Positions 21,940-32,835 of a stretch of DNA of 64,000 bases are shown piece after piece. The first letter of the stretch is position 1. Every line of letters begins with the position of its first letter. Both the position numbers and the translations under genes were made by a program. The stretch is from positions 1-64,000 of the forward strand of contig JAHQIY010000004.1 in assembly GCA_019054805.1 (NCBI GenBank). The letters run 5' to 3'. This DNA comes from Brachionus manjavacas. Lineage: Eukaryota; Rotifera; Eurotatoria; Ploima; Brachionidae. The notes beneath the pieces were generated by a model that saw only the letters and a list, made by a program, of their open reading frames with translations, ran no database searches and was not told the origin of the DNA.

Positions 21940-22975
21940 ATGAGCAGACAATTAACAAGAAGCAAAATTAATTCGATCAATCAATTGTTTAGAAACAATT
22001 TACTATTGACAAACTTTGACTACGATCGAAATTCTTCCTTTGTTGGCAAAGGAATTCCAAATTTAATTAACACTTGTTTTGTCGGTTCAATAGTTCAATG
22101 CATTAATTCATTCGACATGGTATTAAAAAATGTTATTGAACACAAATACCAACATCAATTTGCCTATGATCAAGACGAGTACAATTTGGTTGATACATAT
22201 GTTAATTTTGTGTACGAAGGTTTGAATTTAACAAAAAGACTGAAACAAAAAGAATTTAAAAATTTGTATCAAAATTTTTTCGATCAATTGTACGAGTCGA
22301 AATTAAGTGAGACTTTTACACAATTTAATCAGCACGATGCTCATGAATTTCTCATACAATTCATGGGTTACATAGATGAATGTGTAATTGAGATTGAGAT
22401 TGGAAAACGAGGACTTAGATCAACCGATCGTTTAGAAGATGTCTTTGAAAATTTCAAGTTTACTCATAATCTAATGAGTCAAAGCTTTATATTCGAAACA
22501 ATGCAGAAAATGAAATGTGGCAAAAATTCAATGCATCAAAAACAAATCACTTCTACAAATCTTTGCTTACAATTGCCAATGGATTCGAATTGTAAATCAA
22601 TAAACGATTGTTTGGAAATATTTATTCGTGATGAATTGATTGAGGATACGTTTTGCAATCAGTGCAATTCAAATCAAACCTTTACTTCAAGTTCAAAATT
22701 AAATGCAATGAAGGACAATTTGATTATAATGCTCAAAAGATTTAGAGTAATTTAATTTTATACAAATTTTTTTTCCAAATTTTTATCAAATTTCTATTTA
22801 AAAAAAAAAGATAGATAATTTTGGGACTGTTAGAAAATTGTCAAATTCTATTGATTTTCAAGAAGAATTAAACTTGAGCAAATATAAAGTTTCAAATTTA
22901 AATGACAGAATTTATGAGCTAACATCAATTTGTTTTCATCTTGGAGACGCATCAAACTCGGGACATTATACTTGT
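21940..22975 (+). CDS. Ubiquitin-specific protease-like, C-truncated (U6)
   Basis: Fourth clean USP copy: exon 1 21940-22746, intron 22747-22810, exon 2 22811-22975. All boxes are as in U3-U5. An apparent N-terminal extension from 21841 is only antisense X5 sequence that happens to be in frame across the junction; the ATG at 21940 matches the other copies. Unlike U4, there is no T segment upstream: the normal ~150-bp leader is replaced by X5. P4 and H3 follow on the same strand, preserving the U-P-H order. Confidence 0.85.
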
Positions 22976-23053
22976 AAGTAAGCTTTTAACAATATCAGTA
23001 AAAGAAAATATTCCAATTAAAACAATTTAAAAAAAATAACTCCTGTTTAATTA

Positions 23054-23203
23054 GATCAAGCCTAAAATAAACCATAGTTTGGCTAAGCGAGAGACGTCGC
23101 CAGACGTCTTGAGCTTTGACAAATTAGGGTTTATTTTAGGCTTGATTTTATTTTAACAAAATTGAAGTCTTAATGGGGTCTGGGGCGAAGCCCCGGTTTA
23201 GGG
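23054..23203. repeat. P4 hairpin, GC stem-loop and putative Helentron 5' end
   Basis: P hairpin 23054-23146, GC stem-loop 23182-23194, and ggtttaggg at 23195-23203. The last is complementary to ccctaaacc at 30418-30426 behind the H3 gene. A ~7.2-kb Helentron from about 23,195 to 30,426 would therefore have 9-bp inverted ends. Helentrons lack the TC/CTRR ends of canonical Helitrons and carry short inverted ends and subterminal stem-loops, which is compatible. Confidence 0.5.
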
Positions 23204-23364
23204 ATTTCGGCTTAATAGAAGTATAGGGTTAGCTTATTAATTTTAATTCATATTTTTTTGTAATTAGTCAAATTAAATAAAATTCTTTTAATTGGATCTT
23301 TTATTTTGACCTATTTTTAATTTAAATATTTTAAAAACTTAATTAATTATTATTTTTCAAAGCA

Positions 23365-24584
23365 TTGGTTCGTTCAAAATCTAATAATTGGCATTATTTT
23401 GACGACGAAAATATTAAAGTTTTTCCGAGCCTAAATCAATTTAAACAAACAATTGATATGAGTACAAATCAATGTTACCTTTTATTTTACAAATTGAATA
23501 GAAGATCCCAAAATCAAATTCGACGTGTCAATGTTGTAAGGCCGGTTATTCCGGATAATTCAGCTAGTGCGCAAGCAAATAGAAAACAAAGACATGATTC
23601 TCATATGAGTTTTCAATCATTAGAGGATGAAAAAATGTCATTTTCTATCCAAAAAACAAGTGTTGAAATGAAAATCATAGAATCTGATAGGGAGTTTGGA
23701 TTGCAAGAAATTAGTCAAACTCCAGAAAATATATCACAGCATGATAAACGAAAAGAATACAAGAGAGAATGGATGAGAAAGAAAAGAGAAGATGAAAATT
23801 ATAGAAATGTCGAAAAATCAATACAAAAAATAAGTAAACAAGTTAAACGTGAAGATTTGTACGAAAAACAATACGAACAATTAAAAAACACTTTTCTTAA
23901 AAAAAATAAAAGAATTAACGATGTCGAATATAGGATCAATGAACAAATCAGAAATAGTCAAGAGCATAGATTACGAAGACAAGATCAAGCATATAGAAAT
24001 TTTGAGAAATCAAGAAACACTCAAGAACATCAAATGAGAAGAACAGATCCACAATACAGAGAAGAAGAACAGCTAAGAAACACTGAAGAACATCAACTAA
24101 GAAGACTCGATCCACAATACAGAGAAGAAGAACAGCTAAGAAACACTGAAGAACATCAACTAAGAAGACTCGATCCACAATACAGAGAAGAAGAACAGCT
24201 AAGAAACACTGAAGAACATCAACTAAGAAGACTCGATCCACAATACAGAGAAGAAGAACAGCTAAGAAACACTGAAGAACATCAATTAAGAAGAAGTAAT
24301 TCCATATATCGAAACGATGAACAAATAACAAACACAATCGAGCATGCATTAAGAAGAAAAATATTGAATACAGAATGCAAGAACAATTGTCAAATACCGA
24401 ACAACACAGAAATAGAAGATCAAATGAAACTTTTAGGATTGAAGAACAAGCTAGAAATTCAATTAGTAAACGAAATCAAAGATCAAATATTAAATTTTTG
24501 ATAGATGTTTATGAAGAAGGAATTCAAAATGGTCCGTCGTTTGTTTGTGTTTGTTGTGGTGGTTTTTTTTTAAGAGAACAGTAA
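23365..24584 (+). pseudogene. RepHel N-terminus with 21-residue repeats (H3)
   Basis: Frame 23365-24501 covers ~190 polar, basic residues, then the 21-residue repeats (array 24037-24288). An A-run at about 24358 is one base shorter than in H1. The correct reading then moves to 24375-24584, which carries the last repeat units and the first zinc pair CVCC. A T-run at about 24563 shifts it again. The N-terminal part is likely to bind DNA or mediate oligomerisation; this is inferred from repeat chemistry. The first codon at 23365 is TTG directly after a CAAAG acceptor-like site, so a 5' exon may be missing. Confidence 0.8.
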
Positions 24585-26362
24585 ATAAGTTCACACTTAG
24601 TAGAAATAACAGTTTGTTCAATCAAATATTTAATGTAGATATAAAATCGGAATGTGGTTTTAATTGGATTTGTGTTACTTGTTCTAAATATGTGAGAGAA
24701 AACAAAATACCAAATCTCGCATTGTCAAATGGATTACAATTCCCAGTTGTTCCAGACGAATTAAAACATTTAAATGAAGTTGAAGAACGCTTGTGTTCGC
24801 CAAGACTTCCATTTATGCGTATCAAAGAATTGGTTAATTGGGATCATCAACAAAAAATATCTGGTAATGTAGTAAATGTACCAATTGATACAGAAAAAAC
24901 ATTGGAAATTCTTCCGCGTTCATTTGAACAATCCGAAACAATTCAGTTGGTATTAAAAAGGAGAATGGACTATACAAAACCTTATATGTTCGATTCAATA
25001 CGACCATATTTAATTTTAAAAGCAATTAGATATTTGCTTAATAGGCCCCTTTTCAAAGAGAATAACATAAAATTATCAACGGAATGGTTCGAGAAACATA
25101 AAGATTTTGACAATGTGGATTTGACTGAAGATTTCATTGTAAATAATGAAGATAGATTATTGGCTTCGGGTAATTTAAAAAGACTTTATCCAAATTTACA
25201 AGGGTTAGAAAAAAGAAATGAAGACGCTGATTATGTTGAACAATTTCAAAATGCACAACCTACTCTTTTGTTTGACAACAACGATTTGGTAAAGACAATA
25301 GCGCCAGGCGAAGGTATTCAGCCAAGATCAATTCTTTCAGATAAAGATGCTGAAGAGTTGACATTTATTAAAATATATGGTGGTGAAAAGTTTCAACCAA
25401 AATTACAAATCAAATACGGAATGAGATGCAAGTCGGAATTTCGTCGATTTGACAGACGTTGTGCCAATGACATAAATAAATTGTTTTATTCGTACAAGAA
25501 ATTGGTGAGCAAAAAACTAAATGCAGCCATAGACACATGCTTGAGAAAAACCCAAGAAATTGAATCGCTGACCGCACGTGATGCTCTAAATAAACAAAAA
25601 ATAAATGATTTAATAGTTCGAAATGAAGCACAAATGTTTTTGCGTACAATAAGATCAAGTCCACAGTATTGGGAGTGGAAAAAAATGGAAATAAATGCAA
25701 TGATTCGTCAATTGGGCTGTCCGTCGTTTTTTATTACATTGAGTCCGGCAGAAATAGATTGGAATGAATTGATTCAAGTATTGTCGAAAACGCTCGACAA
25801 TAAATATCTTTCAGATGATGAATTGACTAACATAACAAGAGACAAGCGTATTGAAATGGTAAGTCGTGATCCAATCACTGTGGCAAGATATTTTGAAAAT
25901 AGAATGGGCGAATTGCTCAAATACATTTTCAATTTGAATGGACCCTTTAAAGAAAATCCTGTGTTTGATTACTTTTGGCGTGTGGAATTTCAAAATCGTG
26001 GAAGTCCTCACATTCATATGATAACATGGAATATAGATGCTCTAAAATATGATGAAGATTTGCAAGACAAAAGTGAATTGGTCAAAAATTGTGCCGAATT
26101 TATTGATAAATACATAACGTCAAAGCGTCCAGCAAACAATATGATTGAGGAAGACGATTATGAGAATCGTAGTTGTATTTTGCAAGAGGTACCTTTGAAG
26201 TATCAAGTTCATGTGCACAAAAGTAACTGTAAAATTACCGATGATCATGGTAACATTTTGTGCAAGTATGGATTTCCATGGCCCATTCTGGACAAAACAA
26301 CAATATTAGAGCCTTTGAAAAAGATGATAACGATTTTCACAAGGCTTACGAAAATTTTCTAA
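24545..26362 (+). pseudogene. RepHel zinc motif and HUH Rep nuclease domain (H3)
   Basis: Begins in the zinc region: the second pair ICVTCSKYV is followed by KIPNLALSNGL, a signature of the DUF6570-type region that precedes Helitron_like_N. The Helitron_like_N part starts near KYGMRCKSEFRRF and holds LGCPSFFITLSPAEIDW and the HUH metal-binding motif RGSPHIHMITW (about 25996-26028). Rep nicks one strand and forms a 5' phosphotyrosine intermediate. The frame shifts at about 26320, where H3 has five A's against six in H1 and H2, and continues in the next segment. Confidence 0.9.
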
Positions 26363-28869
26363 TGATAAGAAAGAAATTGAATGAAATAAATACAAAATTC
26401 AAAAGTAACTCATCATATTCAATTAATTTTGAACAATTTTTAGAAATGATAGGATTAAATGAAATTGATTATTTGAGGGCACTTTCACGTTCTATTAAAA
26501 GATCTACAGTCTTTTTAAAAAGATCATCTAATGACATGATGGTTAATCCATACAATAAACCCATTTATGTTCGTCACAGAGCAAATATGGACATTCAATT
26601 TATTACTGATCCGTATGGTGCTGCAGCTTATGTGTCAGCGTACATGCTCAAATCAAATGCTTCAATGTCACGACTACTTAAAAATACTGTTGAGGAAGTG
26701 GTGCGTGGAAATTTGAGTGTTAAACAACGTTTGTTAAAGGTAGCCAACAAGTTTAACAATTGTTGTGAAATATCAGCTCAAGAGTGTACATATACATTGT
26801 TGAGTATGCCAGTGTCGCGAACATCTCGTGAAACCATTTACGTAAATACATTTCCTTCAAAAGAAAGAAATGTTATACTTAAGGAGGATCGCTATTTGGA
26901 AATAATGAATCCTGAATCCAAAAACATATTTCGAGCTGGCATACTTCAGCATTATGTTAATAGACCTATTGAAATGGAAAGAATGTGTTTGGCCGAATTT
27001 GCCACTTACTTTGACTATTTTTCAAGAGAAAGAGCAAAAGATCCAAACGATTTGACTCGAGTTGGACGATTTCAAGAAGAAGAAGACGAAAATTTGGACG
27101 AAGATGACAACAATTATTATTTTGAAAATGAACAATTGGCAAGAGTTGAAACGAACACTGGTGAAGACGATGATGTTTCTGACACTGTTGAAATAGCAAG
27201 TAATTCAAAATTGATTAAATTGAAAAATAACGATGGATATGTAAAAAAAAGAAACAAGTGTAAAATATTGCGTTACAAAAGATATAATCGAATAAAAGAT
27301 CCGGAAAATTACTATCGTGTTGAAATAATGTTGTTTCACCCGTGGAGAAATGAAAAAAAAGAAGTTGAAGTAAAAGATACATTTGAAATATTTGAGCTCA
27401 ACAAGACAATTATAGCTAATAATCGTGCACGCTTTGAATCTGTTGTGGCAGAAGAGTTTGATAAAGCTATAAATGATTTGGAAACAGAAATACAAGAGCA
27501 TTATGAACGTATGGTCGAAGATTATGTGGAACGAGTGAATGAAGCAAATGAAAACCTTGTGACGAATGCAAATGAAGCGAGAAATGAAGAAATTGAAGAT
27601 GAATTTGGATATCATGCTGTTATTCAAGATGAAATTAGTAATTTGCAAAGTATGATTAATGCCGATTGTGATTCGATAATTTTGCCAAAGCGAACAACAA
27701 ATGATGAATATGCAACATTGATGAAGTCTCTTAATCGTATTCAACACAAGTATTTGTCAAATTTTATCGATTGTGTACGATCAACAGAGCCATTTTATCA
27801 TTTTGTTAGTGGTGGTGCGGGCACTGGTAAGTCTCATCTAATCAAGTCGTTATATCAAACGTTTATAAGAATAAATAGTGACAATATCGATGATCCAACT
27901 TCTATTACTGTTCTCTTGTCAGCATTTACTGGCAAAGCAGCTTTTAACATTAAAGGATCAACTTTGCACTCATTGTTCCATTTTCCAATTCATACAAACA
28001 ATATGGACAGATTGTCAGAAAATTTATTGACAAAAGTGCGAAAGCTATTTAAAAAAGTAAAATTATTAATAATTGATGAAATATCGATGGTCGGAAGCAA
28101 TTTATTTTCGAAATTAAATAAGCGTTTAATGCAAATAATGGACAATTCAAAGCCATTTGGCAATATATCTATTGTTGTTGTTGGTGATTTAAATCAAATA
28201 TGTCCAGTGCAAGACAGTTGGATATTTGAAAGATCTAGAGGAGAGAGTGGCTATTCGATTTTGGCAGGTGATTTGTTGTGGCACAAGTTTGAATTTGTTG
28301 AACTCAAGGAAATAATGAGACAACGTGACGATGCAGTGTTTGCTGAAGCTCTTAATACACTTGGAAACAAAGGTGTTATAGGTTTGAGTGAAGAACAAGT
28401 GAGAATGTTTAATTCACGCATTGTTCTCATTGATCAAATACCAAGAGAAGCTATTTGTGTTATTCATTCAAATAAAGGAGTGAATGAATACAACGATTAC
28501 AAGTTGAGATCAATGCCTGGTGATTTAATTGAAAATCGAGCAATTGATTTGGCTCAAGGCAAAGAGAAAAATTCAAATAAAGCAAAAAACCTAGTGGCAA
28601 GTCTTAGAAATGAAATGGACATGAATAAAACATGTGGAATGCCTACATTGTTGAGATTTAAAGTCAACTGCAAATACATGATGACAACAAATGTGCGAAC
28701 AGAAGATGGTCTAGTGAATGGTGCAGTTGGGTGTTTGAAACATATTGTTTTTACAAAGAAAAAAACAGACGTAAAGCCATTGGTTAAACGAGTGTACTTG
28801 GAATTTGCAGATAAAGATGTTGGTCATTCAATGAACCAACATCTTTATCTGAAAACGATCACGAAATGA
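26260..28869 (+). pseudogene. RepHel catalytic tyrosines and PIF1-like helicase (H3)
   Basis: The longest open piece (869 codons). The two-tyrosine motif AYVSAYMLK (about 26626-26652) supplies the Rep nucleophiles. An acidic, coiled-coil-rich linker follows. The SF1B helicase has motif I GGAGTGKSH (27814-27840), motif Ia/Ic AFTGKAA, motif II LIIDEISMVG, motif III VVVGDLNQ and motif IV EIMRQRDD. Reading ends in a foldback insertion (28808-28851) that pushes the frame to a stop at 28867-28869, before motifs V-VI. H3 reads through the A-runs near 27241 and 27351 that break H1 and H2, so it gives the best consensus frame. Confidence 0.92.
28808..28851. repeat. Foldback insertion inside the helicase gene (H3)
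   Basis: Arms cagataaagatgttggt (28808-28824) and its exact complement (28835-28851) are separated by 10 bp. The older copy at 30498-30530 lacks the right arm and reads straight through, so the main copies gained about 28 bp templated from the adjacent strand. The same insertion is at 12755-12798 and 14195-14238. It causes a frameshift. Confidence 0.9.
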
Positions 28870-28888
28870 AAACGATCAACTTAAATGG

Positions 28889-30055
28889 ATGAGAGATGAT
28901 GCATTGATTCTAAAAGAAACAATAGATCCACATTTGACTGCGTTGGTTTACGAACAACAGACAATTAAAAGACCAAAAGCGGGTGGCAATTATCGCGTGG
29001 ATAGGAGACAATTTACTTTGATTGAATGTGAATCAATGACCATACACAAATCACAGGGACAATCGTATACATGTGTTGCTGTGTTCATTGGAGACAGTTT
29101 GAAACGATCGTTGTTGTATGTAGCATTGAGTAGAGCAACTAAGCTGACTGGTTTGTATTTGTATGGCAGTCTTTCGATTGAGAGTGCACGTGTTCAACGA
29201 TTGTCCAAAGAACAACGAGAAAAAGAATTGCAATTGTTTGAACAAAATGATCCGGTTCGCATTGAAATGAATAGACTAAGATCGAATGCTAACATGAGAA
29301 ACCATTACTCTTTTTTGGACTATGGTTTTGAGTTGAAGAGAACAAGTGATTTGACAATAATGTTTCAAAATATTCAATCGTTTAATTCAAACAAAGAAAA
29401 TGTCAAATATGATTATGGATATAAGCAAGCTGATGTTATTTTTCTAAGTGAATGTCACAATAGAAAAAATTTTAGACAAAATGAAGCAAAATTATTATTT
29501 GACAATTATCACCTTGTTTATTATTCAAGTGGAATCAATTTAAATTGTTCAAATGGACAAATATGTTTAATACGCAAGGAAAAATCACTTGTTGACAATT
29601 TTGAATTAGTTGCACACAATGCATCCACAGGGTTTGAGTATTCGGGCATTAATCAATCGAAATGTGTTGAATTGAGTTTATTCAAATTTAGAAAGGGAAA
29701 TTCAACAGTTGTTTATTTTTTAAATCTTTACAAGCATCCAAAGATGGACAATGACAAGTTTATTCAAGAGTTGATTGCCTTTTTGAATTTAAATTTGCAC
29801 AGCCAAGACTCTTTGGTAATCTTTGGTGATTTCAATATTGACTTTAATAGAGAAAACAATTCTAAATATCTTGATACGCTAAGAGACAATTTGAACATGA
29901 CACCCGTGTTTAGCAAATGTTTAACTTTCAAGGATATGTCTCAGTTGGATTGGTGTCTAACGAGCAAGTCACATTCTTTTGGTCAATTTAAATCACAGCC
30001 ATATTCAACATGGTTCAGTGATCATCAGGCTATTTTCACCGAGATCACATTTTAA
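28889..30055 (+). CDS. RepHel helicase motifs V-VI and EEP endonuclease (H3)
   Basis: 388 open codons after the foldback. Helicase motif V is SMTIHKSQGQSY and motif VI LLYVALSRAT. From about residue 150 a complete endonuclease/exonuclease/phosphatase-like domain follows: FQNIQSFNSN, the catalytic Glu in IFLSECHN, the GDFNID block, LDWCLTS, and the terminal catalytic SDHQAIF. This AP-endonuclease-like module marks the Helentron/Helitron2 lineage. The stop TAA is followed by an AT-rich 3' region and the terminal structure. This is the only copy in the window with an intact endonuclease. The start shown is not necessarily a real initiation codon, since the piece belongs to the upstream frame. 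Confidence 0.9.
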   Translation: MRDDALILKETIDPHLTALVYEQQTIKRPKAGGNYRVDRRQFTLIECESMTIHKSQGQSYTCVAVFIGDSLKRSLLYVALSRATKLTGLYLYGSLSIESARVQRLSKEQREKELQLFEQNDPVRIEMNRLRSNANMRNHYSFLDYGFELKRTSDLTIMFQNIQSFNSNKENVKYDYGYKQADVIFLSECHNRKNFRQNEAKLLFDNYHLVYYSSGINLNCSNGQICLIRKEKSLVDNFELVAHNASTGFEYSGINQSKCVELSLFKFRKGNSTVVYFLNLYKHPKMDNDKFIQELIAFLNLNLHSQDSLVIFGDFNIDFNRENNSKYLDTLRDNLNMTPVFSKCLTFKDMSQLDWCLTSKSHSFGQFKSQPYSTWFSDHQAIFTEITF

Positions 30056-30181
30056 TTCTCTTTTTATCTTATTTAGTTCATACTTTTGTTGTCAATAAAT
30101 TTTTTATTACTTTAATCTTTTTGAATAATATTTTTGTTTTAGTGATTGATCGATTTAAAGTTTAATTTTTAAAAAATTAGA

Positions 30182-30426
30182 TTGCCTAGATTTTTCGCGC
30201 CTTTTATGTATTCAATGCTATCGATCGACATATTTTTTGTCATTTTTAAAACTAGGGTTAACATCTAAAAACTAGGGTTAGATGTGTCCACAGACGGACG
30301 GACGGACGGACGGACGGACGGACGGACGGACGGACGGACGGACGGACGGACACGACAAACGTAATACCTAGATTTTTTTTTTCTTGATATTCATATATCA
30401 GCGAAAAATCTAGGCAACCCTAAACC
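30182..30426 (+). repeat. Helentron 3' terminal structure with GGAC microsatellite
   Basis: A perfect 17-bp inverted repeat, ttgcctagatttttcgc (30182-30198) and its complement (30401-30417), encloses ~200 bp. Inside are two actagggtta motifs and a pure 4-bp microsatellite (GGAC units, about 30293-30350, ~14.5 copies). It ends in ccctaaacc. A second copy at 31844-32049 has the same inverted repeat but only ~5.5 units, so the tract has changed length. Tandem repeats inside subterminal structures are typical of Helentron-derived families. Confidence 0.8.
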
Positions 30427-30432
30427 CTTTTT

Positions 30433-31715
30433 TCTTTTTACAAAGAAAAAAACAGACGTAAAACCATTGGTTAAACGAGTGTACTTGGAATTTGCAGATA
30501 AAGATGTTGGTCATTTGTCACGAAATGAAAACGATCAACTAAAATGGATGAGAGATGATGCATTGATTCTAAAAGAAACAATAGATCCACATTTGACTGC
30601 GTTGGTTTACGAACAACAGACAATTAAAAGACCAAAAGCGGGTGGCAATTATCACGTGGATAGGAGAAAATTTACTTTGATTGAATGTGAATCAATGACC
30701 ATACACAAATCACAGGAACAATCGTATACATGTGTTGCTGTGTTCATTGGAGACAGTTTGAAACGATCGTTGTTGTATGTAGCATTGAGTAGAGCAACTA
30801 AGCTGACTGGTTTGTATTTGTATGGCAGTCTTTCGATTGAGAGTGCACGTGTTCAACGATTGTCCAAAGAACAACGAGAAAAAGAATTGCAATTGTTTGA
30901 ACAAAATGATCCGGTTCGCATTGAAATGAATAGTCTAAGATCGGATGCCAACATGAGAAACAATTACTCTTTTTTGGACTTTGGTTTTGAGTTGAAGAGA
31001 ACAAGTGATTTGACAATAATGTTTCAAAATATTCAGTCGTTTAATTCAAACAAAGAAAATGTCAAATATGATTATGGATATAAGCAAGCTGATGTTGTTT
31101 TTCTAAGTGAATGTCACAATAGAAAAATTTTTAGACAAAATGAAGCAAAATTATTATTTGACAATTATCACCTTTTTTATTATTGAAGTGGAATTAATTT
31201 GAATTTTTCAAATGGACAAATATGTTTAATACGCAAGGAAAAATCACTTGTTGACAATTTTGAATTAGTTGCACACAATGCATCCAGAGGGTTTGAGTAT
31301 TCGGGCATTAATCAATCGAAATGTGTTGAATTGAGTTTATTCAAATTTAGAAAGGGAAATTCAACAGTTGTTTATTTTTTAAATCTTTACAAGCATCCAA
31401 AGATGGACAATGACAAGTTTATTCAAGAGTTGATTGCCTTTTTGAATTTAAATTTGCACAGCCCAGACTCTTTGGTAATCTTTGGTGATTTCAATATTGA
31501 CTTTTAATAGAGAAAACAATTCTAAATATCTTGATACGCTAAGAGACAATTTGAACATGACACCCTTGTTTAGCAAATGTTTAACTTTCAACGATATGTC
31601 TCAATTGGATTGGTGTCTAACGAGCAAGTCACATTCTTTTGGTCAATTTAAATCAAAGCCATATTCAACATGGTTGAGTGATCAAAAGGCTATTTTCACC
31701 GAGATCACATTTTAA
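30433..31715 (+). pseudogene. Older 5'-truncated Helentron copy H4 (helicase end + EN)
   Basis: Begins abruptly within the helicase (ACAAAGAAAAAAACAGACG) directly behind the H3 terminus and runs through motifs V-VI and the endonuclease. Motif V reads HKSQEQ and not HKSQGQ. A TCA-to-TGA change stops the frame at 31184-31186, and an extra T near 31505 shifts it after FNIDF. The final SDH block is changed to SDQ. It has the uninterrupted ancestral sequence where H1-H3 have the foldback insertion. More substitutions separate it from H1-H3 than separate those from each other, so it is an independent, older insertion or tandem remnant. Confidence 0.9.
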
Positions 31716-31843
31716 TCCTCTTTTTTTGTCTTTTTTAGTTCATACTTTTGTTGTCAATAAATTTTTTATTACTTTAATTTTTTGGAATAATATTTTTGTT
31801 CTAGTGATTGATCTATTTAAAGTTAAATTTTTAAAAAATTAGA

Positions 31844-32049
31844 TTGCCTAGATTTTTCGCGCCTTATATGTATTACTATTCAATGCTATGGATCGACATA
31901 TTTTTTGTCATTTTTAAAACTAGGGTTAACATCTAAAAGGGTTAGATGTGTCCACAGATGGACGGACGGACGGACGGACGGACACGACAAACGTAATACC
32001 TAGATTTCTTTTTTCTTGATATTCATTTATCAGCGAAAAATCTAGGCAA
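31844..32049 (+). repeat. Helentron 3' terminal structure, H4 copy
   Basis: Same 17-bp inverted repeat (31844-31860 and 32033-32049) and a short GGAC tract at about 31959-31982. It ends in ccctaacccta, close to the H3 terminus but with base changes. Confidence 0.75.
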
Positions 32050-32076
32050 CCCCTAACCCTATTTAGTCAACAAAAA

Positions 32077-32604
32077 AAATTAAATAAAAACGAGTGAGAC
32101 AATTGAAAAGAAAGACAAAGCCTGTCGGAGATTTCAGATTGCTGAGATAACAATTAATGAAACTCTCATATTTATAAATGACAAGAAAAATTCAGGAGTT
32201 ACATTTATGGATTAAAGTTCTATTTTGGAACCGATTGAAAATTCAACTGTTCAAATTAATGAATTCAAAAATCTAATTTCTGACTTTGAAAAGTTTGTTG
32301 ATTTTTTTAAATCAATTATTATTAAAATTTAATAAATTTTTATTGAAAAAGCATTCCCTCGAACAGAAAAATATTATAGGGTTAGTAAATTATTTACACT
32401 TTTAAATTATTTAAATATAATTTAAAACTTAAATTGATTAGAAGGAGAGTAAATGAAACTAGACGAGGAAGCTTATTTGGTGGCAAAGAAACGAAATCAA
32501 TTACTAAATATTCTAAACAAGAAAATGATCTCTTGAATGAAATTGGGGAAATCGATAAAAAAAAACTTCAAATCATTGAAAATTTAAATCAAATCAACGG
32601 TTAA
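32077..32604 (+). pseudogene. Unrecognised two-part coding remnant
   Basis: Immediately right of the Helentron complex. A frame from about 32086 to 32332 is open except for one TAA at 32212-32214. A GTTAGT donor at about 32380 and a TTGATTAG acceptor at 32441 could join upstream sequence to a second open stretch ending at 32604. That stretch is polar and coil-forming (NDLLNEIGEIDKKKLQIIEN). I do not recognise a family. It may be a host gene edge cut by the transposon, or chance. Confidence 0.25.
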
Positions 32605-32835
32605 ATCCAAGATGCAATTATAGAGTTTTCCGAAAATAAATTTTTAACGAAAAATGGCTGATAATAAATATAATTTTATGTTTGAATTCATTTTTTTCCG
32701 ATTCAAAAAATTTTTAAAATAATAATACCAAGAATCATTTTTATTCAAAGCAAATAAAAAAAATATACAGATTTAATTTTTAATAATTTTTATTAAATAA
32801 ATTTACTTATTTATTTTAGATTGTTTAAAACTTTT

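Larger units (their letters stand above)
23195..30426 (+). mobile_element. Helentron (Helitron2-type) H3, most complete copy
   Basis: Contains RepHel with a C-terminal EEP endonuclease, the arrangement that separates Helentrons from canonical Helitrons. Boundaries are inferred from a GC stem-loop and 9-bp inverted motif on the left, and from the 17-bp inverted repeat with GGAC microsatellite on the right. Five frame interruptions make it non-autonomous as written. Four are homopolymer-type or adjacent, and one is a real foldback insertion at 28808-28851. Confidence 0.75.

Noticed and set aside
30293-30350. GGAC tandem repeat as a CRISPR-like array
   Set aside because: Four-base units with no spacers, within the terminal structure of a eukaryotic transposon: a microsatellite.
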